Shown: positions 10,477 through 18,977 of the stretch, one piece after another
How the letters are laid out: the number at the start of each line of letters is the position of its first letter
Numbering within the stretch: the first letter of the stretch is position 1
NCBI GenBank assembly: GCA_913041945.1
Contig: CAJWIT010000009.1
Coordinates: forward strand, 1-51,160
Length of the DNA stretch: 51,160 bases
Reading direction: 5' to 3'
Source of the DNA: an uncultured Fidelibacterota bacterium
Lineage (GTDB): Bacteria; Fidelibacterota; Marinisomatia; Marinisomatales; UBA8229
Notes under the pieces: generated by a model
The model's database searches: none
What the model was told of the DNA's origin: nothing
What the model saw: the letters and a program-made list of their open reading frames with translations, nothing else
Position numbers and translations under genes: made by a program

Positions 10477-11027
10477 TGAAGGATTATGACACAATTTTTC
10501 TTGATCGGGATGGAACAATAAATCCTGACCCGGGCTATATCAGCATGTTGGACGATTTTCAATTTTTTGATTTCACTATCTCGTCTTTAAAGAAATTAGC
10601 GGATGGGGGAAATCGTTTTTGTATTGTGACAAATCAATCAGGTGTAGATCGTGGACTGATTGAACAAAGAAATTTGGATGAAATTCATACGTTTGTCCAA
10701 AATGAATTTCAAATAAATAATATTCCGCTATTAGGCATTTATGTTTGCACAGATCATCCGGACCAGGCAACAGAAAGAAGGAAACCCGGTACAGGGTTGT
10801 TCACAGAAGCTGCACAAGATCATAATATCAATTTGAAAAAATCGTTGATGATCGGTGACAGTATAGCTGACATTGAAGGTGGAAACAAATTGGGGATGGA
10901 AACAATGCTGGTATTAACCGGATTCGGAAATCAGACTAAGAAGACAATTTCTGATGAGATTCAACCAACTTTTGTTGTGTCAAGTTTACAAGAAGGTGCA
11001 TCTATCCTTTTAGGAGAATGCAGATAA
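10476..11027 (+). CDS. HAD-IIIA phosphatase (GmhB / histidinol-phosphatase-like)
   Basis: IFLDRDGTIN, VTNQSGVDRG, MIGDSIADIEGGNKLGM. Confidence 0.82.
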   Translation: MKDYDTIFLDRDGTINPDPGYISMLDDFQFFDFTISSLKKLADGGNRFCIVTNQSGVDRGLIEQRNLDEIHTFVQNEFQINNIPLLGIYVCTDHPDQATERRKPGTGLFTEAAQDHNINLKKSLMIGDSIADIEGGNKLGMETMLVLTGFGNQTKKTISDEIQPTFVVSSLQEGASILLGECR

Positions 11028-11920
11028 TGAAAATCGCGATTTTAATGGGCGGAACCTCTGCAGAACGGGAAGTATCCCTGAGTACTGGCGCTGCAGTTGA
11101 AAAAGCATGTTCTGCCATTGGATTTGAGACGATATCGGTGCTCTATGACGGAGACTTTCAGAAAGTTGTTACAGATTTACAATCAGCAGATTTGGTATTT
11201 ATTGCACTGCATGGCGGACAGGGTGAAGACGGAACGATTCAAGCTTGTTTACAAACATTTGGAATTCCTTTCACAGGTTCTGGCATGTTATCTTCCTCAA
11301 TTTGTATGAATAAACATGTCAGCAAGATGATAGTCCGCCAAGGTGGATTTGTAACACCGGACTGGACATTGGTTCATTCTATTGATGAGATTTCACACCA
11401 TGATAATGTTACCTATCCAATTGTAGTGAAACCAAATGAGCAGGGAAGTACAGTTGGGTTATCAATTGTGCATGATCAAAGTGAATTATCTTCTGCACTG
11501 GAACTTGCATTTCTTCACGGGAAAGAGGTTATTGTAGAGCAATATATTCAGGGGAGTGAATTAACGGTAGGTATTGTTGGAGAACAGGTTTTCCCCATTG
11601 TCGATATAAAACCAAGTCATGAATTGTACGATTACGAATGTAAATATACAGAAGGGATGAGTACATATGAATGTCCGGCAAAACTTCCTTCGAAGCTGAC
11701 AAAAGAAATACAACAGACAGCAAAAAAAATATTTCAAATTCTTGGGTGTAAAAATTACGGCAGGATTGATTTTCTCTTGGACACAGATGGGGAATTCTGG
11801 TTTTTGGAAGTGAATACACTCCCGGGAATGACAAAGACCAGTTTAGTCCCAAAAGCATTCAGAGCAGCAGGTGGTTCTTTTGAAGAATTGATCAAAAAAA
11901 TAATTGAAGAAACCGAATAA
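11027..11920 (+). CDS. ddl: D-alanine--D-alanine ligase
   Basis: MKIAILMGGTSAEREVSLSTG, VVKPNEQGSTVGLSIV, FWFLEVNTLPGMTKTSLVPKA; the start ATG overlaps the previous stop by one base (TAATG). Confidence 0.96.
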   Translation: MKIAILMGGTSAEREVSLSTGAAVEKACSAIGFETISVLYDGDFQKVVTDLQSADLVFIALHGGQGEDGTIQACLQTFGIPFTGSGMLSSSICMNKHVSKMIVRQGGFVTPDWTLVHSIDEISHHDNVTYPIVVKPNEQGSTVGLSIVHDQSELSSALELAFLHGKEVIVEQYIQGSELTVGIVGEQVFPIVDIKPSHELYDYECKYTEGMSTYECPAKLPSKLTKEIQQTAKKIFQILGCKNYGRIDFLLDTDGEFWFLEVNTLPGMTKTSLVPKAFRAAGGSFEELIKKIIEETE

Positions 11921-11959
11921 AATATTCCGAACAAATGGTTAGAAAACAATTAAAAGTGT

Positions 11960-12523
11960 ATGATAGATAAAAAAACAAGGGGAGACAATTTATCTAAAGA
12001 CGCAAACACTGAAAAATGGATTGCTGCTTATACAAAACCTAGACATGAAAAAGTTGCCTACGATCAATTGATTGATAATGGGTTCACTGCCTATTTACCA
12101 TTATTACGGCAGAAGAGAAAATGGAGTGATCGAAAAAAATGGGTGGAAATACCTTTATTCAAAAGCTATGTATTTGTAAAGACTCACCTAAAAAATGGTT
12201 TATTTGTTTTACAGACTCACGGTATAAAAAATGTTGTTAAACTGGGTGAAGAAATAACTGTAATTCGTGATGAAGAGATATTGGCAATCCGTCAAATGAT
12301 TGAAGGGGGATATGAACCAGAGGGGATTGATTATTTTGTCGAGGGGGACCATGTTGCAATTATTGGAGGCCCTCTGAAAGGGACTGAAGGTGTTGTTGCT
12401 CAGATAAAGGGTAAAGACCAGTTCGTTCTGAAAATTGATGCGATTCAGCACGCAGTTTCATGTCATATAGATCGTAAATTATTAAAACCTTTAAAGGTTA
12501 AGAATGTCAACACAGTTTTATAA
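11960..12523 (+). CDS. NusG-family specialised antiterminator (UpxY/RfaH/LoaP-like paralogue)
   Basis: NGN domain WIAAYTKPRHEKVAYDQLIDNGFTAYLPLLRQKRKWSDRKKWVEIPLFKSYVFVK plus KOW motif VEGDHVAIIGGPLKGTEGVV; distinct from the canonical nusG at 16320. Confidence 0.88.
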   Translation: MIDKKTRGDNLSKDANTEKWIAAYTKPRHEKVAYDQLIDNGFTAYLPLLRQKRKWSDRKKWVEIPLFKSYVFVKTHLKNGLFVLQTHGIKNVVKLGEEITVIRDEEILAIRQMIEGGYEPEGIDYFVEGDHVAIIGGPLKGTEGVVAQIKGKDQFVLKIDAIQHAVSCHIDRKLLKPLKVKNVNTVL

Positions 12524-13895
12524 TTCCTTAACAAAGAAAAAAGAAACGTTTAAACCCATAGAAGCTGGTAAAGTCAAGCTTTATACCTGTGGACCAACTG
12601 TTTACGATATGGCTCACATTGGAAATTTCCGTGCTTTTATGTTTGAAGATTTGCTCAAAAGGTATTTATTGCTTAAAGGATTCGAAATTAACCATATAAT
12701 GAATATCACCGATGTTGATGATAAAACAATAAAGCGATCATTTGATGAAAACATTCCAATTACTGAATTGACTAAAAAATATACTGATAGATTCTTTGAA
12801 GATTTAAAGGTACTGAAAATACTTCCCGCTAATATTTATCCCAAAGCAACTGATCATATACCAGCCATGGTCCGGATGATAGAAAATTTAGTAAAAAATA
12901 ACAATGCCTACATTACAGATAATGGGTCAGTTTATTTCGCAATTGACTCTTATCATGATTATGGTCAATTAATAAACCTTGATTTTTCACAGCAGAAACG
13001 GACTAATAGAATTTCGTCGGACGAATACACAAAAGATAAACCACAGGATTTTGTTTTATGGAAGAGTTGGAAGGAGGAAGATGGTGATGTTTTCTGGGAG
13101 TCACCTTGGGGAAAAGGACGCCCAGGTTGGCATATTGAGTGTTCTGCAATGTCGACAGAATATTTAGGGAATCATTTTGATATCCATTGTGGGGGTGTGG
13201 ATAATTTATTTCCTCATCATGAGAATGAAATAGCTCAAACAATCTGTGCAACAGGGGAGCCATTTGTCAATATCTGGATGCATTGTGAATATCTCACGGT
13301 TGAAAGAGGAAAGATGAGCAAATCCCAAGGGAATATTTTCAGGATTTCAGATCTAGTAGAAAAGGATTTTTCAGGGGAAACCTTGCGCTATATCTTGCTG
13401 AATACACATTATCGGAGTAAGCTCAATTTTACAATGGATAAAAAGCACGAAGCGGTACAAGTTGTCCAGCGGATCACAGACTTATATGACAGGTTATTGT
13501 CTATAAATAAGACGGTTGAAAATGATGGCAGTTTACCGGAAGAATATTCGCAATTTGAAGATGCATTAGATAATGATTTAGATACCCCTGGTGCTTTGGC
13601 TGTTTTTTTTGAATGGGTACGCAAAACAAATATAAAACTGGATAGCGGTTCTCTTCGAGAGAAAGAAGCTGTAACGGGTTTGAATTTTTTAGATAAGGTC
13701 AATTCAATATTTGATCTTATCCAGGAAAAAATTGAAATACCAAAAGAAATTCTAGACCTAGTTAATATTCGTCAAAAAGCACGTCAAAAAAATGATTGGG
13801 TTCTGTCTGATAAATTGAGAGATAAAATATATGACCTGGGATGGACTGTTGAAGACACTTTGACTGGACAAAAGTGTAAACCGTTGAAATCATAA
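12504..13895 (+). CDS. cysS: Cysteinyl-tRNA synthetase
   Basis: YTCGPTVYDMAHIGNFRAFMFEDLLKRYL, GKMSKSQGN; overlaps the preceding gene by 20 nt. Confidence 0.97.
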   Translation: MSTQFYNSLTKKKETFKPIEAGKVKLYTCGPTVYDMAHIGNFRAFMFEDLLKRYLLLKGFEINHIMNITDVDDKTIKRSFDENIPITELTKKYTDRFFEDLKVLKILPANIYPKATDHIPAMVRMIENLVKNNNAYITDNGSVYFAIDSYHDYGQLINLDFSQQKRTNRISSDEYTKDKPQDFVLWKSWKEEDGDVFWESPWGKGRPGWHIECSAMSTEYLGNHFDIHCGGVDNLFPHHENEIAQTICATGEPFVNIWMHCEYLTVERGKMSKSQGNIFRISDLVEKDFSGETLRYILLNTHYRSKLNFTMDKKHEAVQVVQRITDLYDRLLSINKTVENDGSLPEEYSQFEDALDNDLDTPGALAVFFEWVRKTNIKLDSGSLREKEAVTGLNFLDKVNSIFDLIQEKIEIPKEILDLVNIRQKARQKNDWVLSDKLRDKIYDLGWTVEDTLTGQKCKPLKS

Positions 13896-13959
13896 TTTTT
13901 TTATAGATTTGCAGTAAAAAGCAGTTTTTCAGCCCGTCGGAAGTATGAAAGGCAACAGC

Positions 13960-13999
13960 TTTTTATACAAAAATCCCTTTTTTTTATCTTGTATAAAAA
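13960..13999. terminator. Candidate A/T-rich terminator/hairpin downstream of cysS
   Basis: Perfect 11-bp inverted repeat TTTTTATACAA / TTGTATAAAAA with an 18-nt T-rich loop. Confidence 0.3.
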
Positions 14000-14023
14000 A
14001 TATTTCTCTGTTCTAAAAAATAA

Positions 14024-14052
14024 TTGATTCCTTTTAAAAAAGTATCTATATT
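14024..14052 (+). promoter_or_regulatory. Candidate sigma70-type promoter for the tRNA-tuf-rpoBC operon
   Basis: TTGATT (14024-14029), 17-nt spacer, TATATT (14047-14052); lies in the largest non-coding gap, ~150 nt before tRNA-Thr. Confidence 0.35.
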
Positions 14053-14200
14053 GATAGACTTTAATATTCATGAATCCATATTGTTGAACATCTTCCTGAA
14101 TATTAGTTCCTTAAAAAGTGGTTTTTGACGTGCAGGCGTGTCGTCCAGCCAAAGTCATTTTCACTCAGTGTGGTGTTGTATTGATATTGACTTCTGAGTT

Positions 14201-14273
14201 GCCGGTGTAGCTCAGCTGGTAGAGCAGCTGATTTGTAATCAGCAGGTCGGGGGTTCGAGTCCCTTCGCCGGCT
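14201..14273 (+). tRNA. tRNA-Thr (anticodon TGT)
   Basis: Cloverleaf: acceptor GCCGGTG/CGCCGGC, anticodon arm GCTGA-TTTGTAA-TCAGC, T-loop GGTTCGAGTCC; CCA not encoded. Confidence 0.96.
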
Positions 14274-14285
14274 CAGTTTGACATT

Positions 14286-14299
14286 ACTGGTTAACCAGT
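14286..14299. repeat. Perfect 14-bp palindrome ACTGGTTAACCAGT in the tRNA-Thr/tRNA-Tyr spacer
   Basis: The sequence equals its reverse complement across 14 bases. Confidence 0.9.
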
Positions 14300-14374
14300 T
14301 GGACGAATCTAATTTGACTCACGAAAGAGATTTGAAGTGCTTTTATTACGCAATGAAGATTTTTTGATAAATAT

Positions 14375-14457
14375 GGGGAGATGGCCGAGCGGTCAATGGC
14401 AGCAGACTGTAAATCTGCCGGCGAACGCCTACGGAGGTTCGAATCCTTCTCTCCCCA
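14375..14457 (+). tRNA. tRNA-Tyr (anticodon GTA)
   Basis: Acceptor GGGGAGA/TCTCCCC, anticodon arm GCAGA-CTGTAAA-TCTGC, long variable arm (class II). Confidence 0.96.
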
Positions 14458-14461
14458 CATT

Positions 14462-14532
14462 GCGGGTGTAGTTCAATGGTAGAACACCAGCCTTCCAAGC
14501 TGGTCACGTGAGTTCGATTCTCATCACCCGCT
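14462..14532 (+). tRNA. tRNA-Gly (anticodon TCC)
   Basis: Acceptor GCGGGTG/CACCCGC, anticodon arm CCAGC-CTTCCAA-GCTGG. Confidence 0.96.
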
Positions 14533-14539
14533 CGAGCTT

Positions 14540-14612
<73 letters not shown>

Positions 14613-14650
14613 CAGGACTTGGATCGATAATTAACAGAACGGAGATTAAC

Positions 14651-15841
14651 ATGGCAAAGAAAAAATTTGAGAGAACAAAGCCCCATGTAAACATAGGCAC
14701 AATAGGTCATGTAGATCATGGGAAGACAACATTAACAGCAGCGGTCACATTACATCAGTCTTCTTCTGGGATGTCTGAGGTAATGACATTTGATCAGATT
14801 GACAATGCTCCTGAGGAGCGTGAACGTGGTATCACAATACAGACGGCCCATGTGGAATATGAGACGGAGAACCGTCATTATGCCCATGTAGATTGTCCTG
14901 GTCATGCGGATTACATAAAGAATATGATTACAGGAGCCGCACAGATGGATGGAGCCATATTGGTTGTGAGTGCTGCTGATGGTCCCATGCCCCAGACCCG
15001 TGAGCACGTACTGTTGGCACGTCAGGTGAATGTTCCCAGTATGGTGGTATTCATGAATAAAACAGATCAGGTAGATGATCCGGAGTTAGTTGACTTGGTA
15101 GAGATGGAGTTAAGGGATTTATTAAATGAATATGAATTTCCTGGAGATGATACGCCCATTATAAAGGGGAGTGCATTAGCAGCATTGAATAATCCCACTG
15201 ATGAAGCTGCTACCAAATGTTTGGATGAATTATTAGCAGCCTGTGACAGTTTTATTCCAGAGCCTGAACGTGATGTTGACAAGCCATTTTTGATGCCGGT
15301 AGAGGATGTATTCAGTATTACTGGGCGTGGAACTGTAGGGACAGGCCGGATTGAGTGTGGTATAGTGAAGGTGAGTGATGAGATAGAGATGATAGGAATG
15401 GGTGCACACAAGAAGACGGTTTGTACTGGAGTGGAGATGTTCCGAAAGTTATTGGATGAAGGTCGTGCAGGAGACAATGCGGGATTATTGCTTCGTGGTG
15501 TTGATAAGGAGGAATTAAAGCGTGGAATGGTTCTGGCAAAGCCAGGCAGTATTACTCCTCATACGAAGTTTAAGGCAAATGTTTATGTTTTGAAGAAGGA
15601 AGAAGGAGGTCGTCATACGCCATTTTTCAATGGATATCGTCCTCAGTTTTACTTTCGTACGACAGATGTTACAGGAGTGTCCACATTGCCGGAGGGCACG
15701 GAGATGGTAATGCCTGGTGATACTGTAGAGTTGGCAATAGAGTTAATCATCCCAATAGCCATGGACAAGGAGTTGCGTTTTGCAATTCGTGAGGGTGGCC
15801 ACACGGTTGGGGCTGGTGTAGTGACGGAAATTATCGAATAA
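14651..15841 (+). CDS. tuf: Elongation factor Tu, copy 1
   Basis: [39 protein letters not shown]; 396 aa; apparently identical to 30061-31251. Confidence 0.98.
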   Translation: MAKKKFERTKPHVNIGTIGHVDHGKTTLTAAVTLHQSSSGMSEVMTFDQIDNAPEERERGITIQTAHVEYETENRHYAHVDCPGHADYIKNMITGAAQMDGAILVVSAADGPMPQTREHVLLARQVNVPSMVVFMNKTDQVDDPELVDLVEMELRDLLNEYEFPGDDTPIIKGSALAALNNPTDEAATKCLDELLAACDSFIPEPERDVDKPFLMPVEDVFSITGRGTVGTGRIECGIVKVSDEIEMIGMGAHKKTVCTGVEMFRKLLDEGRAGDNAGLLLRGVDKEELKRGMVLAKPGSITPHTKFKANVYVLKKEEGGRHTPFFNGYRPQFYFRTTDVTGVSTLPEGTEMVMPGDTVELAIELIIPIAMDKELRFAIREGGHTVGAGVVTEIIE

Positions 15842-15851
15842 GAAACTTATT

Positions 15852-16016
15852 ATGGCAGGAAATAGCAAACGAGCGATTATTCAAATTGAAAGTACTGCTG
15901 GTACTGGATATCGGTATACTGTGACAAAAAGTAAACGGATACATCCTGAGCGTGTCGAATACAAGAAATATGATCCTATAATCCGGAAACATATTATCTT
16001 TAAAGAAACCAAATAA
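15852..16016 (+). CDS. rpmG: 50S ribosomal protein L33 (cysteine-free form); missing from the supplied ORF track because it is short
   Basis: Own translation: [54 protein letters not shown]; located between tuf and tRNA-Trp/secE. Confidence 0.93.
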   Translation: MAGNSKRAIIQIESTAGTGYRYTVTKSKRIHPERVEYKKYDPIIRKHIIFKETK

Positions 16017-16032
16017 AATCCATTTGTGAATG

Positions 16033-16105
16033 AGGAGAGTAGCTCAATTGGCAGAGCACCGGTCTCCAAAACCGGGGGTTGCGGGTTCGATTCCTGCCTC
16101 TCCTG
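16033..16105 (+). tRNA. tRNA-Trp (anticodon CCA)
   Basis: Acceptor AGGAGAG/CTCTCCT, anticodon arm CCGGT-CTCCAAA-ACCGG, T-arm GGGTTCGATTCCTG; upstream of secE. Confidence 0.96.
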
Positions 16106-16134
16106 CAAAAAAGTTATATAATTATAACTAAGCA

Positions 16135-16317
16135 ATGATAAAAAAAACAAAAAAGTTTTTAGAAGATGTTCAGTTTGAGATGAAAAAAGTTTCATGGCCA
16201 ACATTTGATGAATTACGTGGTGCAGTATATGTTGTCCTTACTCTGTCACTTTTGTTCGCAGTGTTTTTATTTATTGTAGATTTACTGTTAAATCGAGCTA
16301 TGAGTGTTTTGCTATAA
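16135..16317 (+). CDS. secE: Preprotein translocase subunit SecE
   Basis: 60 aa, FLEDVQFEMKKVSWPTFDELRGAVYVVL plus a single TM; precedes nusG. Confidence 0.95.
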   Translation: MIKKTKKFLEDVQFEMKKVSWPTFDELRGAVYVVLTLSLLFAVFLFIVDLLLNRAMSVLL

Positions 16318-16319
16318 AT

Positions 16320-16847
16320 ATGGATTGGTATACATTAAGAGTCATCTCTGGAAAGGAGCGGAAAATTCAGGAGATAATAGAGCAGGAAGTTGAACGAAAT
16401 CAGCTAAGTGATACGATCCAAGATATTTTGGTTCCAACGGAGAACAAGGTTGAGATGAAAGATGGAAAGAAAAAAGTAAAAACTCGTGTGTTTTTCCCAG
16501 GATATATCTTAATAAAAATGGACCTTGATAATGAAACAAAATATATAATTGAAGGAATTGACGGTGTGATGAATTTTGTTGGGTCAAAAGGCTCACCGCA
16601 ACCGATAAAACCGGAAGAAATCAGCAGGATTATTGGCGTGGGTGAAAATGGAGAAGATCGTGAGGTAATTTCTATACCTTTTAAAGTTGGAGATCCGATC
16701 AGGGTCGTAGATGGTCCTTTTTTAGATTTTTCAGGTTTTGTCCAGGAAGTGAACAACGAAAAACAAAAATTAAAAGTAAGCGTAAGTCTCTTCGGGAAAC
16801 CCACTCCAATTGAACTAGATTATTTACAGGTTGAATTAGAAAAATAG
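16320..16847 (+). CDS. nusG: Transcription termination/antitermination protein NusG
   Basis: WYTLRVISGKERKI, FFPGYILIKM, VGDPIRVVDGPFLDFSGFVQEV KOW. Confidence 0.97.
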   Translation: MDWYTLRVISGKERKIQEIIEQEVERNQLSDTIQDILVPTENKVEMKDGKKKVKTRVFFPGYILIKMDLDNETKYIIEGIDGVMNFVGSKGSPQPIKPEEISRIIGVGENGEDREVISIPFKVGDPIRVVDGPFLDFSGFVQEVNNEKQKLKVSVSLFGKPTPIELDYLQVELEK

Positions 16848-16858
16848 GTTAGGGAGTC

Positions 16859-17284
16859 ATGGCAAAGAAAATTATTGGGTTTATTAAATTACAAATTCCA
16901 GCTGGGCAAGCTAACCCTGCGCCACCTGTAGGTCCTGCCCTGGGACAGCATGGTGTAAATATTATGGAATTTTGCAAGGCATTTAATGCTTCCACCAAAG
17001 ATCAGCCTGGAATGATAATTCCAGTAGAAATTACGGTATTTGGAGATAGGAGTTTTACTTATATCACAAAAACTTCTCCTGCTTCTTCCCTTCTTCTCAA
17101 AGCTGCTAAACTTGAAAAGGGATCCGGAGAACCTAATAAGGAAAAAGTTGGAAAGGTTACATTAGCAGATTTAAAAGAAATAGCGGAGATTAAATTTAAA
17201 GATTTAAATGCAAACACCTTGGATAATGCTGTAAATATGATCAGAGGAACCGCACGAAGTATGGGAATTGAAGTTGTAGATTAA
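16859..17284 (+). CDS. rplK: 50S ribosomal protein L11
   Basis: [36 protein letters not shown]. Confidence 0.98.
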   Translation: MAKKIIGFIKLQIPAGQANPAPPVGPALGQHGVNIMEFCKAFNASTKDQPGMIIPVEITVFGDRSFTYITKTSPASSLLLKAAKLEKGSGEPNKEKVGKVTLADLKEIAEIKFKDLNANTLDNAVNMIRGTARSMGIEVVD

Positions 17285-17291
17285 GAAAAAT

Positions 17292-17984
17292 ATGAGTAAG
17301 CCAAAAAATAATAAAACAGTTAATAAAGAACAATTTGATAGAACTGTTTCCTATCCACTTGAAAAAGCGGTTCAGTTAGTTAAGTCATTTACAAGTGAAA
17401 ACTTTGATGAATCGGTAGATTTGGCAATGAACCTTGGCGTTGATCCACGTCATGCAGATCAAAATATCAGAGTAACAACTGGCTTGCCAAATGGGACTGG
17501 TAAAACAGTACAAATTCTTGCCTTGACTATGGGTCCAAAAGAAAAAGAGGCAAAAGATGCTGGAGCAGATTTTGTCGGGAATAAGGAATATTTAGAGAAA
17601 ATAAAAAATGGTTGGACAGATTTTGATAAAATTGTTGCTACCCCGGATATGATGTCTGAATTGGGAAAGTTAGGAAAGGTATTAGGTCCAAAAGGATTGA
17701 TGCCCAATCCGAAAAGTGGAACCGTAACAATGGATATTGGCAAAGCGGTACAAAAATTAAAGGCTGGTCAGGTTGAGCTTAGAGTAGAGAAAACAGGAAT
17801 AATCCATGTCCCGTGTGGAAAAGCATCATTTGAAGCAAATGCTCTTGTCCAGAATATTCAAACTATTTACGAAACAATTACGAAAGCCAGGCCTGGCTCG
17901 GTGAAAGGGCAGTATTTCAAAAAAATGACTGTCTCGTCTACTATGGGCCCAGGTATTAGAATAGATCACACAACTATAAAGTAA
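17292..17984 (+). CDS. rplA: 50S ribosomal protein L1
   Basis: NLGVDPRHADQNIR, GKLGKVLGPKGLMPNPKSGTVT. Confidence 0.98.
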   Translation: MSKPKNNKTVNKEQFDRTVSYPLEKAVQLVKSFTSENFDESVDLAMNLGVDPRHADQNIRVTTGLPNGTGKTVQILALTMGPKEKEAKDAGADFVGNKEYLEKIKNGWTDFDKIVATPDMMSELGKLGKVLGPKGLMPNPKSGTVTMDIGKAVQKLKAGQVELRVEKTGIIHVPCGKASFEANALVQNIQTIYETITKARPGSVKGQYFKKMTVSSTMGPGIRIDHTTIK

Positions 17985-17989
17985 CTATT

Positions 17990-18505
17990 ATGCCAAGTAA
18001 AAATAATATAACACAGGTTGAGGTATTGACGGAAAAAATAGGGAAAGCCAAAGCAATATATTTTACTGATTTTCTCGGACTGGATGTAAGTAGTATTACG
18101 GAATTAAGGAGTCAGTTTTTTCAAGCATCCATTGAATATACTGTTGCAAAGAATACTCTGATCAAATTGGCCGCCCAAAATAATCAGTTAGAAGGGGTTG
18201 AGGAATTCCTTTCCGGACCAACCGCCTTGGCTATTTCTTACAACGAATCTATTATTCCTGCAAAGATATTGAAGGTGTTTGAGAAAACTCATGAAAAACC
18301 CACAGTGAAAGGGATGCTTTTTGAAGGTGAGGTTTTGCAGGGTGATGAATTTAATCGCATTGCTACTTTACCATCACGGGAAGAATCGCTGGCGCAACTT
18401 GTGGCGATGTTTATAAGTCCTTTAACTATGTTCGTGAATACTTTAAATGCATCAATGTCTGAATTGGTTGGTGTCTTGAGAAGTTTAAAAGAAAAGAAAT
18501 CCTAA
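17990..18505 (+). CDS. rplJ: 50S ribosomal protein L10
   Basis: Position between rplA and rpl[18 protein letters not shown]...[11 protein letters not shown]. Confidence 0.96.
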   Translation: MPSKNNITQVEVLTEKIGKAKAIYFTDFLGLDVSSITELRSQFFQASIEYTVAKNTLIKLAAQNNQLEGVEEFLSGPTALAISYNESIIPAKILKVFEKTHEKPTVKGMLFEGEVLQGDEFNRIATLPSREESLAQLVAMFISPLTMFVNTLNASMSELVGVLRSLKEKKS

Positions 18506-18533
18506 TAACACATTAAAAGTAAGGAGTGAATTA

Positions 18534-18914
18534 ATGGCAATTAGTAGAGCAGATGTCTTGTCCTATCTTGAAGAAGCAAATATGATTGAAGTTTCCGAAT
18601 TAGTAAAGGAAATTGAAGAGAAATTTGGTGTATCAGCAGCAGCACCGGTTGCTATCGCATCTGCACCGGCAGGTGCGGGAGAAACTGAAGCAAGTGAAGA
18701 GAAAACTGAATTTGATGTTGTTCTGACAGAAATAGGTCAAGCGAAGATCAATGTTATTAAAGCTGTGCGGGCAATAACAAGTCTTGGTTTAAAGGAAGCG
18801 AAGGAATTGGTGGATTCTGCACCCAAGCCTGTTAAGGAAGGTGTTTCGCAATCTGAGGCTGATGAGATCAAAGCTAAACTTGAAGAAGCTGGTGCTACAG
18901 TCGAATTAAAATGA
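18534..18914 (+). CDS. rplL: 50S ribosomal protein L7/L12
   Basis: [48 protein letters not shown]. Confidence 0.98.
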   Translation: MAISRADVLSYLEEANMIEVSELVKEIEEKFGVSAAAPVAIASAPAGAGETEASEEKTEFDVVLTEIGQAKINVIKAVRAITSLGLKEAKELVDSAPKPVKEGVSQSEADEIKAKLEEAGATVELK

Positions 18915-18977
18915 CATTGATCTTTAGTAATATTTTTTGGTTCAATTTTTGTTTCATAATTAGCAAAGGAGGTTCTT

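Noticed and set aside
15067-15477. 136-aa minus-strand ORF repeated identically at 30477-30887 (and other paired antisense ORFs)
   Set aside because: Duplicated only because it lies antisense within the two identical tuf genes; no independent coding evidence.
15881-16204. Minus-strand 107-aa ORF containing RQESNPQPPVLETGALPIELLSS
   Set aside because: This peptide is the familiar spurious translation antisense to a tRNA gene (tRNA-Trp here); it overlaps rpmG, tRNA-Trp and secE.
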